From the NCBI GenBank assembly GCA_019775845.1, contig JADQAV010000002.1, positions 1-64,000 of the forward strand: 64,000 nucleotides of DNA, read 5' to 3'. Source of the stretch: Myrmaecium sp. VS I D KN 1. Taxonomy: Eukaryota; Ascomycota; Dothideomycetes; Valsariales; Valsariaceae. Under the pieces are notes generated by a model. It was not told the DNA's origin, did not search any database, and was given only the letters and a program-made list of their open reading frames with translations. The stretch's first letter is position 1; every line of letters starts with the position of its first letter. Positions 22,922-33,344 of the stretch are shown in pieces. The position numbers and the translations under genes were made by a program.

Positions 22922-25900
22922 GGTGGATGGATAGGTAGGTAGAGGTGTGTGAAGGGACGACGCTGGAGGTGTGGGATGGGTGTGAGGTACTTGGGAGTGC
23001 TTTTTGTATTGATGTTGAGGTACTGTCAGGCCGGGAACGGGATTGCAAGACACCTGGATATAAGGGAAGGTCCAGTCGCGGTCAGGTACAACATTATCTA
23101 TCTATCTATCTCTGTGGATCCCAAGGGAGAGGGGGCAGTGCGGGGAGTGAAGTAAAGTGGAGAGATGTGACTGCGGGCCACCTAACCTTTGCGTCGGACC
23201 CGGATGGGAGGCGCGAATTGCCGTATCGGGAAATGCTCCGGGTAGGCGCCGCCAGCCGACGTTCCGGGCGGATGCGCCGTCGCAACTTTAGATTCACTTC
23301 CGTCAGGCGGCGACGGAGAACTGCATTTTCCACTGTCTCCGAAATTCTCATTGTGTGTTCTGTATATCTTGATGTATTCACACTTCGTGGTCGATTGGCA
23401 AAGATCACGCTCTTCCAAGGTCTCTCTGCGAGTGCTTAACCCTCACCACCATCATCACCATAGCATGTGCAACGAACACAAATCCTTCGATATCTTCCTT
23501 GCCTCATCCTCACCATCCCCGGGTTCACAATGGAATCTCTTCGACCTGCCTTCTCGGGCACATACCCCCGCCCCTCTTTACCCCACTCTCGCATCTTCCC
23601 TTGCGCCCCGCCTCACTTCCCCACTCTTCACGGCCCGCGCCACCGGCATGCGTGATGGATTCACGTTTCCCCGGATCCGATATTCTCACGCCTGGTGAAC
23701 ATGCTGGTCCAAATCGCATCATGTAAGACCTGGACGTGAACGGCCTACTGTCACAATCCTCATATTTACAGAAGCCGAATCAGACAACCGTCCTTCCTCC
23801 GTTACTCCCTGCACGACAAGCTGGATGGTCTTCTATTCATAATCGATAAGGCTCGAAGATACGTACTCAAAGAGAATGAGAAGTTCGTTCTTCGAGATCG
23901 TCTTGGGATGGGGTTCTGACCATCCTAACTTAAAATCGCTTTATGTCACCGCCTTTCATCTGTAAGCCAACAAAGTGTGAAGGCAAGGGCCTTAGCTGTT
24001 GTATCCGCTTTCCACAGCAGGGAATGTACATATGTCCCAGGCCATGTCAAGATCATCATATGCCGAAGCCAGATGATCGTAGCATCGATCGACCTCATCA
24101 GCCTGAGTTCAAGCCAAAAGACGGCTGTGATTGAGCCAAAGAGCATGGGGATATCCTTGCCCGTTCTATCGACTCGGGATATCCTGAGGAACCAGCATCA
24201 TCCAATAGCCCTGACGAGAGGGATGATCATCTCGCTGCAAGCCGCCTATGCAAAGATCAACAGAACTCATCCGTCGTCCATCATCAGGGGCGATAGGATG
24301 GATCGCATACCCGAGTCAAGACCTGACAGACGTGATCAGGCCTATAGCGATAAAGTAGCTTGATACCCCCCCTCTCGGCCCGATCATCGAATCGGCATCA
24401 TCGCTGCTAAACGGATCACCTTACCGTTTATCACTTACCGATTCCAGATTCCGCTGCGTGACGTGACGGCTGTTCTCCGACGCTGGAGCAGATCTTCCAC
24501 ATTGGCATTATGAGTCAATACCATGCTTGACCTACATGCCAGGAATCGCTTATCAAGGACCGGCACCGACTGCCGATACCTCGCTTGACGTGCCGGCCGG
24601 TCCCGATTCGCCTGTCGCGTTGGAACGGATGGGCATCCTTGTCGGCCCCATGCCCCATTCCCTGTTGGTTGGTAGATGGCCCGTTCTGAGGATTGGATGG
24701 TCGGCGCCGGAGCTCATTCCGACGGTGAAGTTGACAGGTGGCACGTCAGAGGGTGGACGTCAGCCCTGTGGACTCGAAACAACAGCCACCGTAGGAGCCC
24801 GAGCGGAGGTTCTCGAGCAACGTATGGATGTACTGTATGAGTGATCATCTGCATCGAGGCAAGCTGACAGACGATGATCAAATTGCCATCTCAGACCAGT
24901 TGTATACCGGGACTTTCCCATAGGGAGGGTGTGTTCAGCCAGCATCCCAGTCCCCATTCACATCTATTACACGCAACAACAGGCATGGATGACCGTAGGC
25001 GGGAAGGCATGACGTTTCAAAAACCGCCTCATCCAGCGATGACACGATCGTATCCAACCACCTCGCACTCACATCGCCACCGTCCAAACTAAAACTAGCC
25101 ACGCTGACCGTACAGGGTTCGCGGGTAACTAGTCAGTCAGTCGAAAAGCCAGCGGCTCACGAACCGCATCGTCACCGCCCTGCATCCCAGCGCGAGCAAG
25201 CTGAAACCACGCCATCCGAGTAAGTATGACAAACATGCACGTCACCGAGCTGGCCCGTCTAGCCATCCAACGATAATCACGAGCGCTCGAAACAAAAGCC
25301 GCGTGCCGGCATGCAGCGCGCCCCGCAGCATGACATGCGTGACACGAGTTAGATTCCTAACGCAGCCTGCACGATCGCCCTCGCTGCCTTGAAGTAAGGC
25401 GTAAGTATGTACATTCTACACCGCCACACGGACTGGCAAGGGGGGATACGAAGGATTATGATCGCTCACATCGGTTCCTTTCAGGCACCGCCGGGCGTTG
25501 ATTGGTCGGGTGTTATTCGCGCGTGCCTGCATTTGGGCCAACCACGGTGCGAGGCGGGGTTCTGTCAGCTTCCAGGATCGGTACGGGGGTTTTGTACTGG
25601 ATGGAGGGGGTGGGTGTGGTGGATGCGGGGGGGATTTACTCGATGTTGGGTGAGTAGCGATGCGGGGAGATTTGGCGGGTCTGATGTCAGGTAAGGCTGT
25701 GAGGGCCTCGAGGACTGCTGGTAGTTTTTTCTTCGTGGATGAGGCATGAGTGAAGATGCTTGAGGAGCTGGAGTGGACGTTGGTGTTCGTACTCGTCAGT
25801 GGCAGATTGATGCAGAGCGGGAAAGATCAAACATGAGAGCACAGTGTCCTTGCTGCTACTGTAATGTATGGATTGAAAACGAGCGCTTGATTTTTTCAAC

Positions 25901-26255
25901 CGAAACCGAACGGAAACGAAAGTGATAAACCGAAAAAAGCAAAAACGCCAAGGCAAAACGAGGACAAACCAGGCCGTAAAAGAAAGGATATCAGACAGGT
26001 AAGAGGAAGGAAAACGTCCTGTACAAATTGCACGACGAGAGGGAGAGCCCAACCGGAAAAAAGAGAAGACCGCTTTGTAAAGGGAAACAAAAAGTCCGCC
26101 GGAGAACAGACAATTTATCCTCCCAGGGGATATCACTGATTTGCGGAGACGCCGAAAATTTGATGGGCCAGGAGAACATGCAAACACGCTAAGGAAAGAA
26201 CCCTCCCCGAGACACAAGGAGATCCGCTCCTCACGAACCGCGCCGCTCACTGCTG
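22922..26255. other. Intergenic, 3.3 kb
   Basis: Upstream of the flavoenzyme gene and downstream of the dioxygenase gene. Small simple repeats (CTAT near 23095-23110, CCATCATCACCA near 23445). No frame on either strand has convincing family features, and no terminal repeats were seen. The block is long for a fungus and may be decayed subtelomeric sequence. Confidence 0.55.
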
Positions 26256-27505
26256 CTACTGCTGCTTCGTCGTTGTCGTTGTCGCGTCCGCCTCAGCCTG
26301 GTGCACGGGAATCGGCTTCTCCGCCATGGCGCAGAGGCGGAAGATGTGTCGCGGCGCCGCCCCGCGCTCCTCGTCGATGTAGTCCACGATGGCAGAATCT
26401 GTTTGTTTTCTCTACTGTCAGCAAAACCACGCACCTTCCACTCTTAAGGGTTAACCATCACTTACGCAGCGTGCTCCGATTGTCGAAGAGGACGATGGTT
26501 TTAGGCTGCCAGCGGACGCGGCACTGGAAGTCGTGACCGGCGACGATGTGCTGGAGCAGATAGTCGAGCAGCATCTTCGCCTCCGGCTCCTTGAGCCCGT
26601 TGATTCGCGTGAGGAATTCACCGTTGATGAAGAGGCAGCGCTCGCCGGTGACGGGGTGCACGCGCACCAACGGGTGGATCGTGTCGACGGGGTCCTTGCG
26701 GACAAGGCCTCCGGTCAGCCGGGTGTGGTTGATCATGTTTCGGCTGGTGTGGAGGGTGGTGAGCTGGTCGACGAAGGATCGGAGGAGCGGGGAGAGTCGT
26801 CTGCGGAGATTAATGAGTGGTGCTCTTGCTTGCGGGCTTTAGAGGAGATACGTACTTGTATGCTGCGCCGGTCGACGCGAAGACGGTATCACCGCCTACC
26901 TCGGGCCCTTGCAGCAGTCCCAGCATGACATAGCCGGGAGGCTGCATCTCGTAACTGACGTCTTGATGCCATAGCGTGGTCGTCGTCTTGCGCTCCAAGA
27001 AGCGGGCAATCTCATCCTTGTTGCCATCGCGGTGGATGATGTGAAAGCCGGGGAAGCCGCGGACGGTGCCGGAGACGGGTTGGTAGTTGGGCTTGCCGAA
27101 GTGGCGCATGAACTCCTGCTGCTTGGCCGGGCCCTCATCGATGAGGTCCTGGTTGGGAAGGGCAACGACCTTGCGCTCGGCGACAAGGAGGGCGAGTTCA
27201 TCCTTCTGTGCGGGAGTGAGGGTGTTGAGCTGGACGTTTTCGAGAACGCTGCCCATGCTGGGCTGGATGTGGGTAAGTTTGGCGGTGGAGTTCAGCAGAT
27301 TGGGCTTGCTCTTGTCGGTGACACGGAGCGCAGGATCGTGATATTCAAAAGGCGGGATTGGGTCGAACCACATGGGGTCCCACGTAGGGAGGTATTCGGG
27401 ATAGTGGGTGGCATTGGTGGCTTCAGGCGTGAGGGTCATGTAAGGGATATTGATATCATAGCTGATTGGCTTCTCTTCTGTCGTCGTAGTGGTCGTGGTC
27501 GACAT
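26256..27505 (-). CDS. TauD-type 2-oxoglutarate-dependent (sulfonate) dioxygenase
   Basis: A cytosolic Fe(II)/2-oxoglutarate dioxygenase of the TauD/TfdA family; fungal members include the sulfonate dioxygenase Jlp1, which frees sulfite from taurine-like compounds. Exons are 26856-27505, 26466-26800 and 26256-26398; 375 residues. Iron ligands: His180 and Asp182 in LWHQDVSYE, and the distal His329 in STLHSAIVDY, whose codon is split C|AT by the last intron. Arg345 or Arg349 in APRHIFRLC would hold the 2-oxoglutarate carboxylate. A Thr-rich N-terminus (MSTTTTTTTEEKP) and a Thr/Gln-rich C-terminus are low complexity. The ATG at 27505 is the only sensible start. Sulfonate, 2,4-D-like or other substrates are all possible; sulfur scavenging is the family-based guess. 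Confidence 0.92.
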
Positions 27506-30500
27506 CTTGTAGTACAGGCAGGGTCCTGGTCTGCGATTGGTGTCGTGTAGAGGTGTGGTGCGAAGGCAGTTGAGGGGACGAGGAGAACAGGAGGGTACAG
27601 TATGGAATGCAAGCAAAACACATGGAGAGCCATGCTCATATATGTATCCTGCATGCGCCACATCCAGATTGATAAGGGTAAATGAGAACGTGCTTATCAT
27701 GCCACGTGCGGCAGCAACCGAGCAACGGGCCTCTGGTGAATGAGCGGTGTACGACTTCGTTCCCGTCGGTCTTCATGCAATGATGAGGATGCTCGCCAAA
27801 CCGCCCTGCCGTTTCCACCCCATGTCCCGGCGCGCTGCTGTATTACCACACCTCATGGGGGATCCAATGGTGGCACGATACGCGGCTGCGTGGCGACCAA
27901 ACGAGCGATAGCACCGCATGGCTATAGGCCCAGCTTACCGAGCCTGGAGGAACTGGTTGGCCAATTCGGCCGGGTTGAGCGTCGCAATGCCTCGGTTCCT
28001 CGAGTGAGTGGAAAGCAGGAGGGCGAGGAAGACGACGCGACGATCGCGTCTTACCCGAAACCATGGAACGGCTTATCCTCATCTGGCCCCTCTGGGTACG
28101 GCGCGATCAAATTGAAGGACGACGAGGGGTCGGAGGTCCACCTGCTCGCAGCTCCAGCAAATCCGGGTGAATGGATCGGGCTGGCTGCCCCTCGGGAAAC
28201 GATGACGTCGCAACCTTGGACGCTCGAAGCGTTCCAGAAATCCCGGCGCATCGGTAACGGGCCAGGTCGCAGCGTTCCTTGGGTTCTTTTCCAGCACGAG
28301 CTCCAGCACGAGCACGAGCGCGCGGCGAACGGTGAACGGCCTCATCTTCGGGCCCTGTTCGTCGAGCGCGCTCTGGCATCCGTCCGGCCTCTTCGCTCGA
28401 ACTCCCAGACGCTCGAGCTCTCGGATGCGACGCGCTAATGAAATGGCGGTCAGCGTATTGCTGGTGCCGTCGCAGCATCACGAGGGATCGCGGCATCATT
28501 TAGAGTTTTTTGAGCATGCAGCAGCAGGATGTGTCGGTTCTGCCGGCCATTCCAATCCGCTGCGCTGGCGTTGTGTGCACGCGAAATGTTCCTGCAGATC
28601 CGAACGAAGAGGAGGTTCTCTGCCCCGAAGGATTGGCGCACGGAGGCGACGTGGTCTGTGAGCGGGTTGCATGTTACAGGTTCGTCGCAGGCACGCGCGC
28701 TGCTCTCATGGGCAATCACCGAAGTCGGAGAACGCCCTTCACAGACCGTGCCGGCCTTCTCTGCAGCTGCAGACCAGACCGCCCCTGGGAACGAGCGCTG
28801 CTCTTTCAGCTCTGAACGTTCTCACCGTGATATCATATGGGCCGGACCTCAGCAAGGTCGGTGCCGGCTCCTCCATCGCATTGGGACCTGCATACCCTGC
28901 CCTCGATGAGCCGACATGAGGCACCGTCGTTGAGCCGTGAGAGCTGCTGTAGAGCAGATTATTTTGTTACGGCTTCTCCTGAGAGGTGATCCAGGAGAAC
29001 GTGGGATCGGAAGTTCGGATGAAGATTACACGACCACCGTGCAGCGTTTGCTCGAAGATGAGCCATATGGATGAGCAAGGGCACGGAGGTGCGGTGGAAG
29101 GACGTGAACAGTGTGCCTAGACAGACTGGCTGAGACCGAAACGTGATAACTGAAGTTGTGATGCCACAGTCGGCAGTGAAGTATTGGCGGTCCAAGGTGT
29201 GATGACGGGAGGTTGCAGTGGTTCGCGAGGGAACTTCCAAATAACGACGACGGATGAATGTCCCGCCGGACTTCAGGCTATCCCAAGGTGAACGTTCTAT
29301 TAAAGTTCATTCCCTGAAACCGAAGCACTACTCTATTTCCACATCACCTTGATACCGAAGTCGCCCAACATCACCTTCACGTTTTCCCTCAACGCACCGT
29401 CTCACCGTCCTCCTATCACTCTGTCCATGTCGTTGCACCGCTAATCTCACGGCAGCAATAGCAACCCTTCTTCAACTGCGTGAGTTACTGGCTTGAACGG
29501 ACCGCCATTGAAGTCACGCCCATCACAATGATATGATACAGTAATTTCGCTGTACGGATGAGATAAGCCTCAGCGCTGCTGCGTGGATCCGCGCCCGTCC
29601 TTGCGTTGTGTCAGGTCACACTTCTCACACGGGCCTCTTGATGGCAGCCATGCCCAGCCTTGCATGTTCACGGCGCGCCTGCATATCGGCACCCATGGAC
29701 GGCGTTCCGATGTGCATTCACCTTGGAGTTCCCTCCCTTTGTCGCACCGCACAATCACTTATCCGCAGGCATTCTGACGGCATTCGACCAGTACTGGACA
29801 GATTTTGCTGGCACGGCGTAGTCATCTCGTTGAACAGCCCCATCATCCGTTGGTCCTTTGCTCCTTTGCTCCCTCGTGCAGAGGTTATCGGAGCGTCGCG
29901 ATAGGGGAGGATTGGTCCGAAAGTCGCACAAAAGGCGGCGGATTGTTGAGCTCGACAGAAATGCGAGCTTCGGGCCGCGTGGACGGAAGTCGGATGACTG
30001 ACTTCGCGCTTCGCGACGGGGCGACCGACTGGAAACACGACTTCGCAGGCTTGAATCGCAGTCTCGGTCTTGTGATGCTCACCATCGCTTCCACCAATGC
30101 TTTCTGCGATCCGAAGAGCATCGCGCCAATTGATGACCATCGCCGCGCAATGAGACTGTCAATCCGGCTTCAAGCTCCAGCGAAAAAAGCTGTTTCCGCA
30201 CTCATGATCCTCCGTTCGAAACCTATCGTAGGCACGCTGCCCGGCGGAGACCTGTCGCGCGCGGAGGGAAGCGCTGCTGAATCCGAAACCACGGGATCCC
30301 TTCCCCCCGGTCGCCGGGGCTATCCGAGAAGCAACAGCAGCGAAGCCCCCTGCTTAACCGCCTATCGGCCAACCCCGATTCCCTGCTCACCCATCCTTCA
30401 CCCCGGAGAAAGAGCTGCTCTCGGCCTCATCAAATGCCCTTCTCCCCGCCCTCCTCCCCAGGTTTGCGAACCGCACGCGCAAATAAGGCGACCAAGCAGA

Positions 30501-31834
30501 GAACAGTGACCCCCGAGCTCCGACACCTGGATCTTCCTTCTTTCCAAACCAGATGGGAGCTGCAAACGGCAGCAAGACGGCGATCCAGCTGGCCGAGCAG
30601 CTCTCCAAAGCCCCGACAGGAAGCCAAACTCACCCTCCCCAGAATTTGAATTTTTCCGCGCCCAGGACAGGACGCACATGTCAGCCCAGCCCATATTCAC
30701 ACACAGCCGATCCAAATCCACGCGCCCTGGCGCAAGAGAAATACTGCGCCGTCGCCGCAAAATGTGTGAAGACCAACGGCACAGCTCGTCTCCCGTACAC
30801 ATACATACCTCTTATACATATTGTATGTGACAAAGCACACACACCTACATATGTACATGTGCAGTACTTGTGTGTGTAGCACCTCCAGCCCCATCCCTTG
30901 CATGCATGCAGCCCCCATCCAACAAAATGCTGCAGATGGAGAGCCCGCCCTGGCTGAAGACGCACGCGCATGCGAACGGCACGCTCCCCGCTCCCCGCTC
31001 CGGGCCCCAGAAAGATTTCCCTGAGCATGCGGGCGGGGGGCTGGGGAGAAGTGGTGATTGGTGCACTCTCTTCTTTTTCCTCTATGCTTTTTCTTCTTAT
31101 ACAATTTCCTGCACTATACTCCCCTTGTCATGGTTGGTTGGCAATTTTGCGAACAACTGTGCAGCAGATTGCATGCGCGAGCAACATGGGCGAATGTCGG
31201 TGCACCCGTCCCGTGGCGTTCTGCTTCCTGACGAATTGTTCGGTCGCGCAGCAGCTGGGGAGCCGGCATGCCTTTCTTCCCCGCTAACGGTGACCGCGAC
31301 GGTTGACAGTGTCGGTGTCGGACGGCTGCACTTTTGTGGTTGGCAGGTAGGGGTGCGGAAACACCCCCGCAGGTTGCTGCTGTCGCTGCCAATCGCACCT
31401 GCAGTCAAATCCGATTGCTGGGCTTGAAAGCGGCATTTTGCATTTGGAAAATGGGAGATGTGCAGATCCAATCGACTTGCCGAGTCCCGAAGGTGGGATC
31501 GTCCGCGCGATCACACTGGCTGCCCGAGTCGATCAGTTCCGGTCTTGTCCCGTGTCTTGGAGTGGCGTTCAAGAAGGGTCGAGGGCTTACTACATTGTAC
31601 ATGCGACTTTGCGACTATGCGATTGATGCGGCTGGAAGCTGACGTCCCTCGGATCTCGTCTCCCTTGAGCTGCTCGGGCCGTGTCTGCGTATGCTCTTAC
31701 ATCAACTGCAAAAGTCACCACACAAAGAGCATCTCGAATAGCATGATTGAATTGTTTTTGTGTTCTGATATACCACAGGTGTCCTACATCACCATGACCT
31801 AGTCTTACGACAATGCAGACACCCAACTTCTGCC
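27506..31834. other. Intergenic, 4.3 kb
   Basis: One of the largest gene-poor blocks. It holds a doubtful ORF (27740-28438, listed separately) and several overlapping open frames at 28510-28920 and 29700-30510 on both strands, none with ATG context, introns or domains I can support. A purine/pyrimidine-alternating ACATATGTACATGTG patch lies near 30844. Confidence 0.5.
27740..28438 (+). CDS. Doubtful ORF, 232 codons
   Basis: An ATG-started frame lying divergently 235 bp from the dioxygenase gene. The second half (for example NPGEWIGLAAPRETMTSQPW) looks somewhat protein-like, the first half less so. No domain, signal peptide or homologous motif recognised, and a long antisense frame overlaps it. 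It is probably a chance ORF, listed because of its length and position. Confidence 0.2.
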   Translation: MSGVRLRSRRSSCNDEDARQTALPFPPHVPARCCITTPHGGSNGGTIRGCVATKRAIAPHGYRPSLPSLEELVGQFGRVERRNASVPRVSGKQEGEEDDATIASYPKPWNGLSSSGPSGYGAIKLKDDEGSEVHLLAAPANPGEWIGLAAPRETMTSQPWTLEAFQKSRRIGNGPGRSVPWVLFQHELQHEHERAANGERPHLRALFVERALASVRPLRSNSQTLELSDATR

Positions 31835-33202
31835 TCAATTCAAGATTTTCTGCCACCCATCCAGCTTGTCAAACGACTCCGACTGCAACTCGCCAAAGCT
31901 CGTCCAACCGCTCACGTTCTGGAAGTTCATGACCTTACCATCCGCGCCCGTCCGGTCAAGCGGATCCCAATACCAATCCTTGTCCGCGACGGTCTCCGGG
32001 CGCCAGCGCATCACCTCCTTGAAGCGAGGATCCATGATGTCCTCGAGGCAGTCCGCGATCACAGGCCCAATGGCCGGCGAGACCTTGAACCCGTGCCCGG
32101 ACGCGCCCGCCGCAAACACCAGGGAGCGATACTGCGGGTGCTTGTCGATGAGGTACATCCGGTCGTACGTGTCGGCGTCCCAGCAGATGCGGCCGTAGGT
32201 GAACTCACGCTGGGCGAACTGGGGCATGGTGTCGTTGAGGAAGTCGCGCATGCGCCGCTCGGCCTCGACGGGGATCTGCTCGCGCGCGAAGGGGACCGAC
32301 CGGGTCGCGTTGGCACCCGCACCCGCCACGACCGGGTTGATGTAGCCCGGGTGCTCGTCGCAAACCTTCAGCTCGTGGCGGTCCGCGTCCGGCTCGATGA
32401 AGAAGCCGCGCTCGTTGTACAGCACGGGCAGGTTGCGGTAGAGCGGGGCCTCCGCGTCGGTGAGCGGGACGTGCGCCAGCGTCCACGCCGTCGGCCGGAG
32501 CTGCTTGCCGAAGTCGAAGAGGAGGGCGTTGTTCGCGCCCGCGGCCAGGATCACGTAGTCGGCCGCGTGCTCCGTGCCGTCCGCCGTCCGGACGCCGACG
32601 ACGTCGGTATGGTTGCCGTTGTACAGCAGGCTCTCCACCTTCCCCTCCGGTGCGCCCGCGATGTACTCCACCCCGAGGTCGATGGCGGCTTGCCGCGCGC
32701 TCCCCATCGCCGCCTTGGCGAACAGCCAGCCCGCCCCCGTGCGCTGGTAGAAGCCCTTCCAGCCATCGAACGCGCCCGTCAGCACGCCCTCCGGCATCGT
32801 CGCCCGGAACTTCTCCGGCGAGTCCAGCAGCTCGAACTCCCACTCCCTTCCCTTGACGTAGTCGAGCTGGTTGGGCCAGCCGGCCTCGCTCTGCGAGCTC
32901 GTGATGAAGCCCGTCTCATGAAAGTAGGGGCTGAAGACGGGGTCGCGGCGCCAGGACTCGAGCGCGCGCGCCGTGATCGTGTGCAGCGTGTAGTCGGCCA
33001 GCGAGTCGTTCAGCGAGGGCGGCAGCTGGTCCTCGAAGATCTTGTTGATGTCGTTGGCCGCGCTGATCGCGCTCGGGAACGGGTACGCGTCGAAGACGGT
33101 GATGTTGGTGTACCCGCGCCGCGCCAGCTCGAGGGAGCCGCTGTTGCCCCATGCGCCGGCGCCCACGATGAGGATTCGGGAGGTGAGGCTGAGGGCTTTC
33201 AT
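31835..33202 (-). CDS. Fructosyl-amino-acid oxidase (amadoriase)
   Basis: Oxidatively splits Amadori products (fructosyl amino acids) to glucosone, free amino acid and H2O2. Intronless. The ATG at 33202 gives 455 residues, near the usual 437-445; an upstream in-frame ATG at 33331 would give 498 but lies only about 6 bp below the TATA box, so it is unlikely to be used. Motifs: GAGAWG at 14-19 for FAD, AANDINKIF after the first helix, YQRTGAGWLFAKAA, and RICWDADTYDRMYLID, whose Cys sits where related enzymes bind flavin covalently (inferred). GASGHGFKVSPAIG closes the FAD site. Unlike many amadoriases the end (GWQKILN) lacks a peroxisomal SKL-type signal, so it may be cytosolic. It lies 9 kb from a related flavoenzyme that does carry AKL. 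Confidence 0.92.
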   Translation of the reverse strand: MKALSLTSRILIVGAGAWGNSGSLELARRGYTNITVFDAYPFPSAISAANDINKIFEDQLPPSLNDSLADYTLHTITARALESWRRDPVFSPYFHETGFITSSQSEAGWPNQLDYVKGREWEFELLDSPEKFRATMPEGVLTGAFDGWKGFYQRTGAGWLFAKAAMGSARQAAIDLGVEYIAGAPEGKVESLLYNGNHTDVVGVRTADGTEHAADYVILAAGANNALLFDFGKQLRPTAWTLAHVPLTDAEAPLYRNLPVLYNERGFFIEPDADRHELKVCDEHPGYINPVVAGAGANATRSVPFAREQIPVEAERRMRDFLNDTMPQFAQREFTYGRICWDADTYDRMYLIDKHPQYRSLVFAAGASGHGFKVSPAIGPVIADCLEDIMDPRFKEVMRWRPETVADKDWYWDPLDRTGADGKVMNFQNVSGWTSFGELQSESFDKLDGWQKILN

Positions 33203-33336
33203 GGTGAGGGTGATGGGTGAGGTTTCGCGGTTATGGGAGGAAGGGCGAGCACCGATCTTTACAGATGGCTCGGGCAGAGGGAGAGAGATCTTGATGGCTC
33301 CTGGACCTGGGTCAATGAAGAGTGTATCCATCGCGG

Positions 33337-33344
33337 TATTTATA
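33337..33344 (-). promoter_or_regulatory. TATA box of the amadoriase gene
   Basis: TATAAATA on the minus strand, 135 bp upstream of the ATG at 33202. The spacing fits a 5' leader of about 70-100 bases and supports that start over the ATG at 33331. Confidence 0.6.

Noticed and set aside
32093-33220. A 375-codon + strand open frame
   Set aside because: Antisense to the amadoriase exon; its Arg/Val/Glu-rich product reflects GC-rich third positions of the real gene.
33203-33331. Upstream ATG (33331) extending the amadoriase by 43 residues
   Set aside because: It lies right beside the TATA box, so it would precede the transcription start, and it makes the protein longer than the family.
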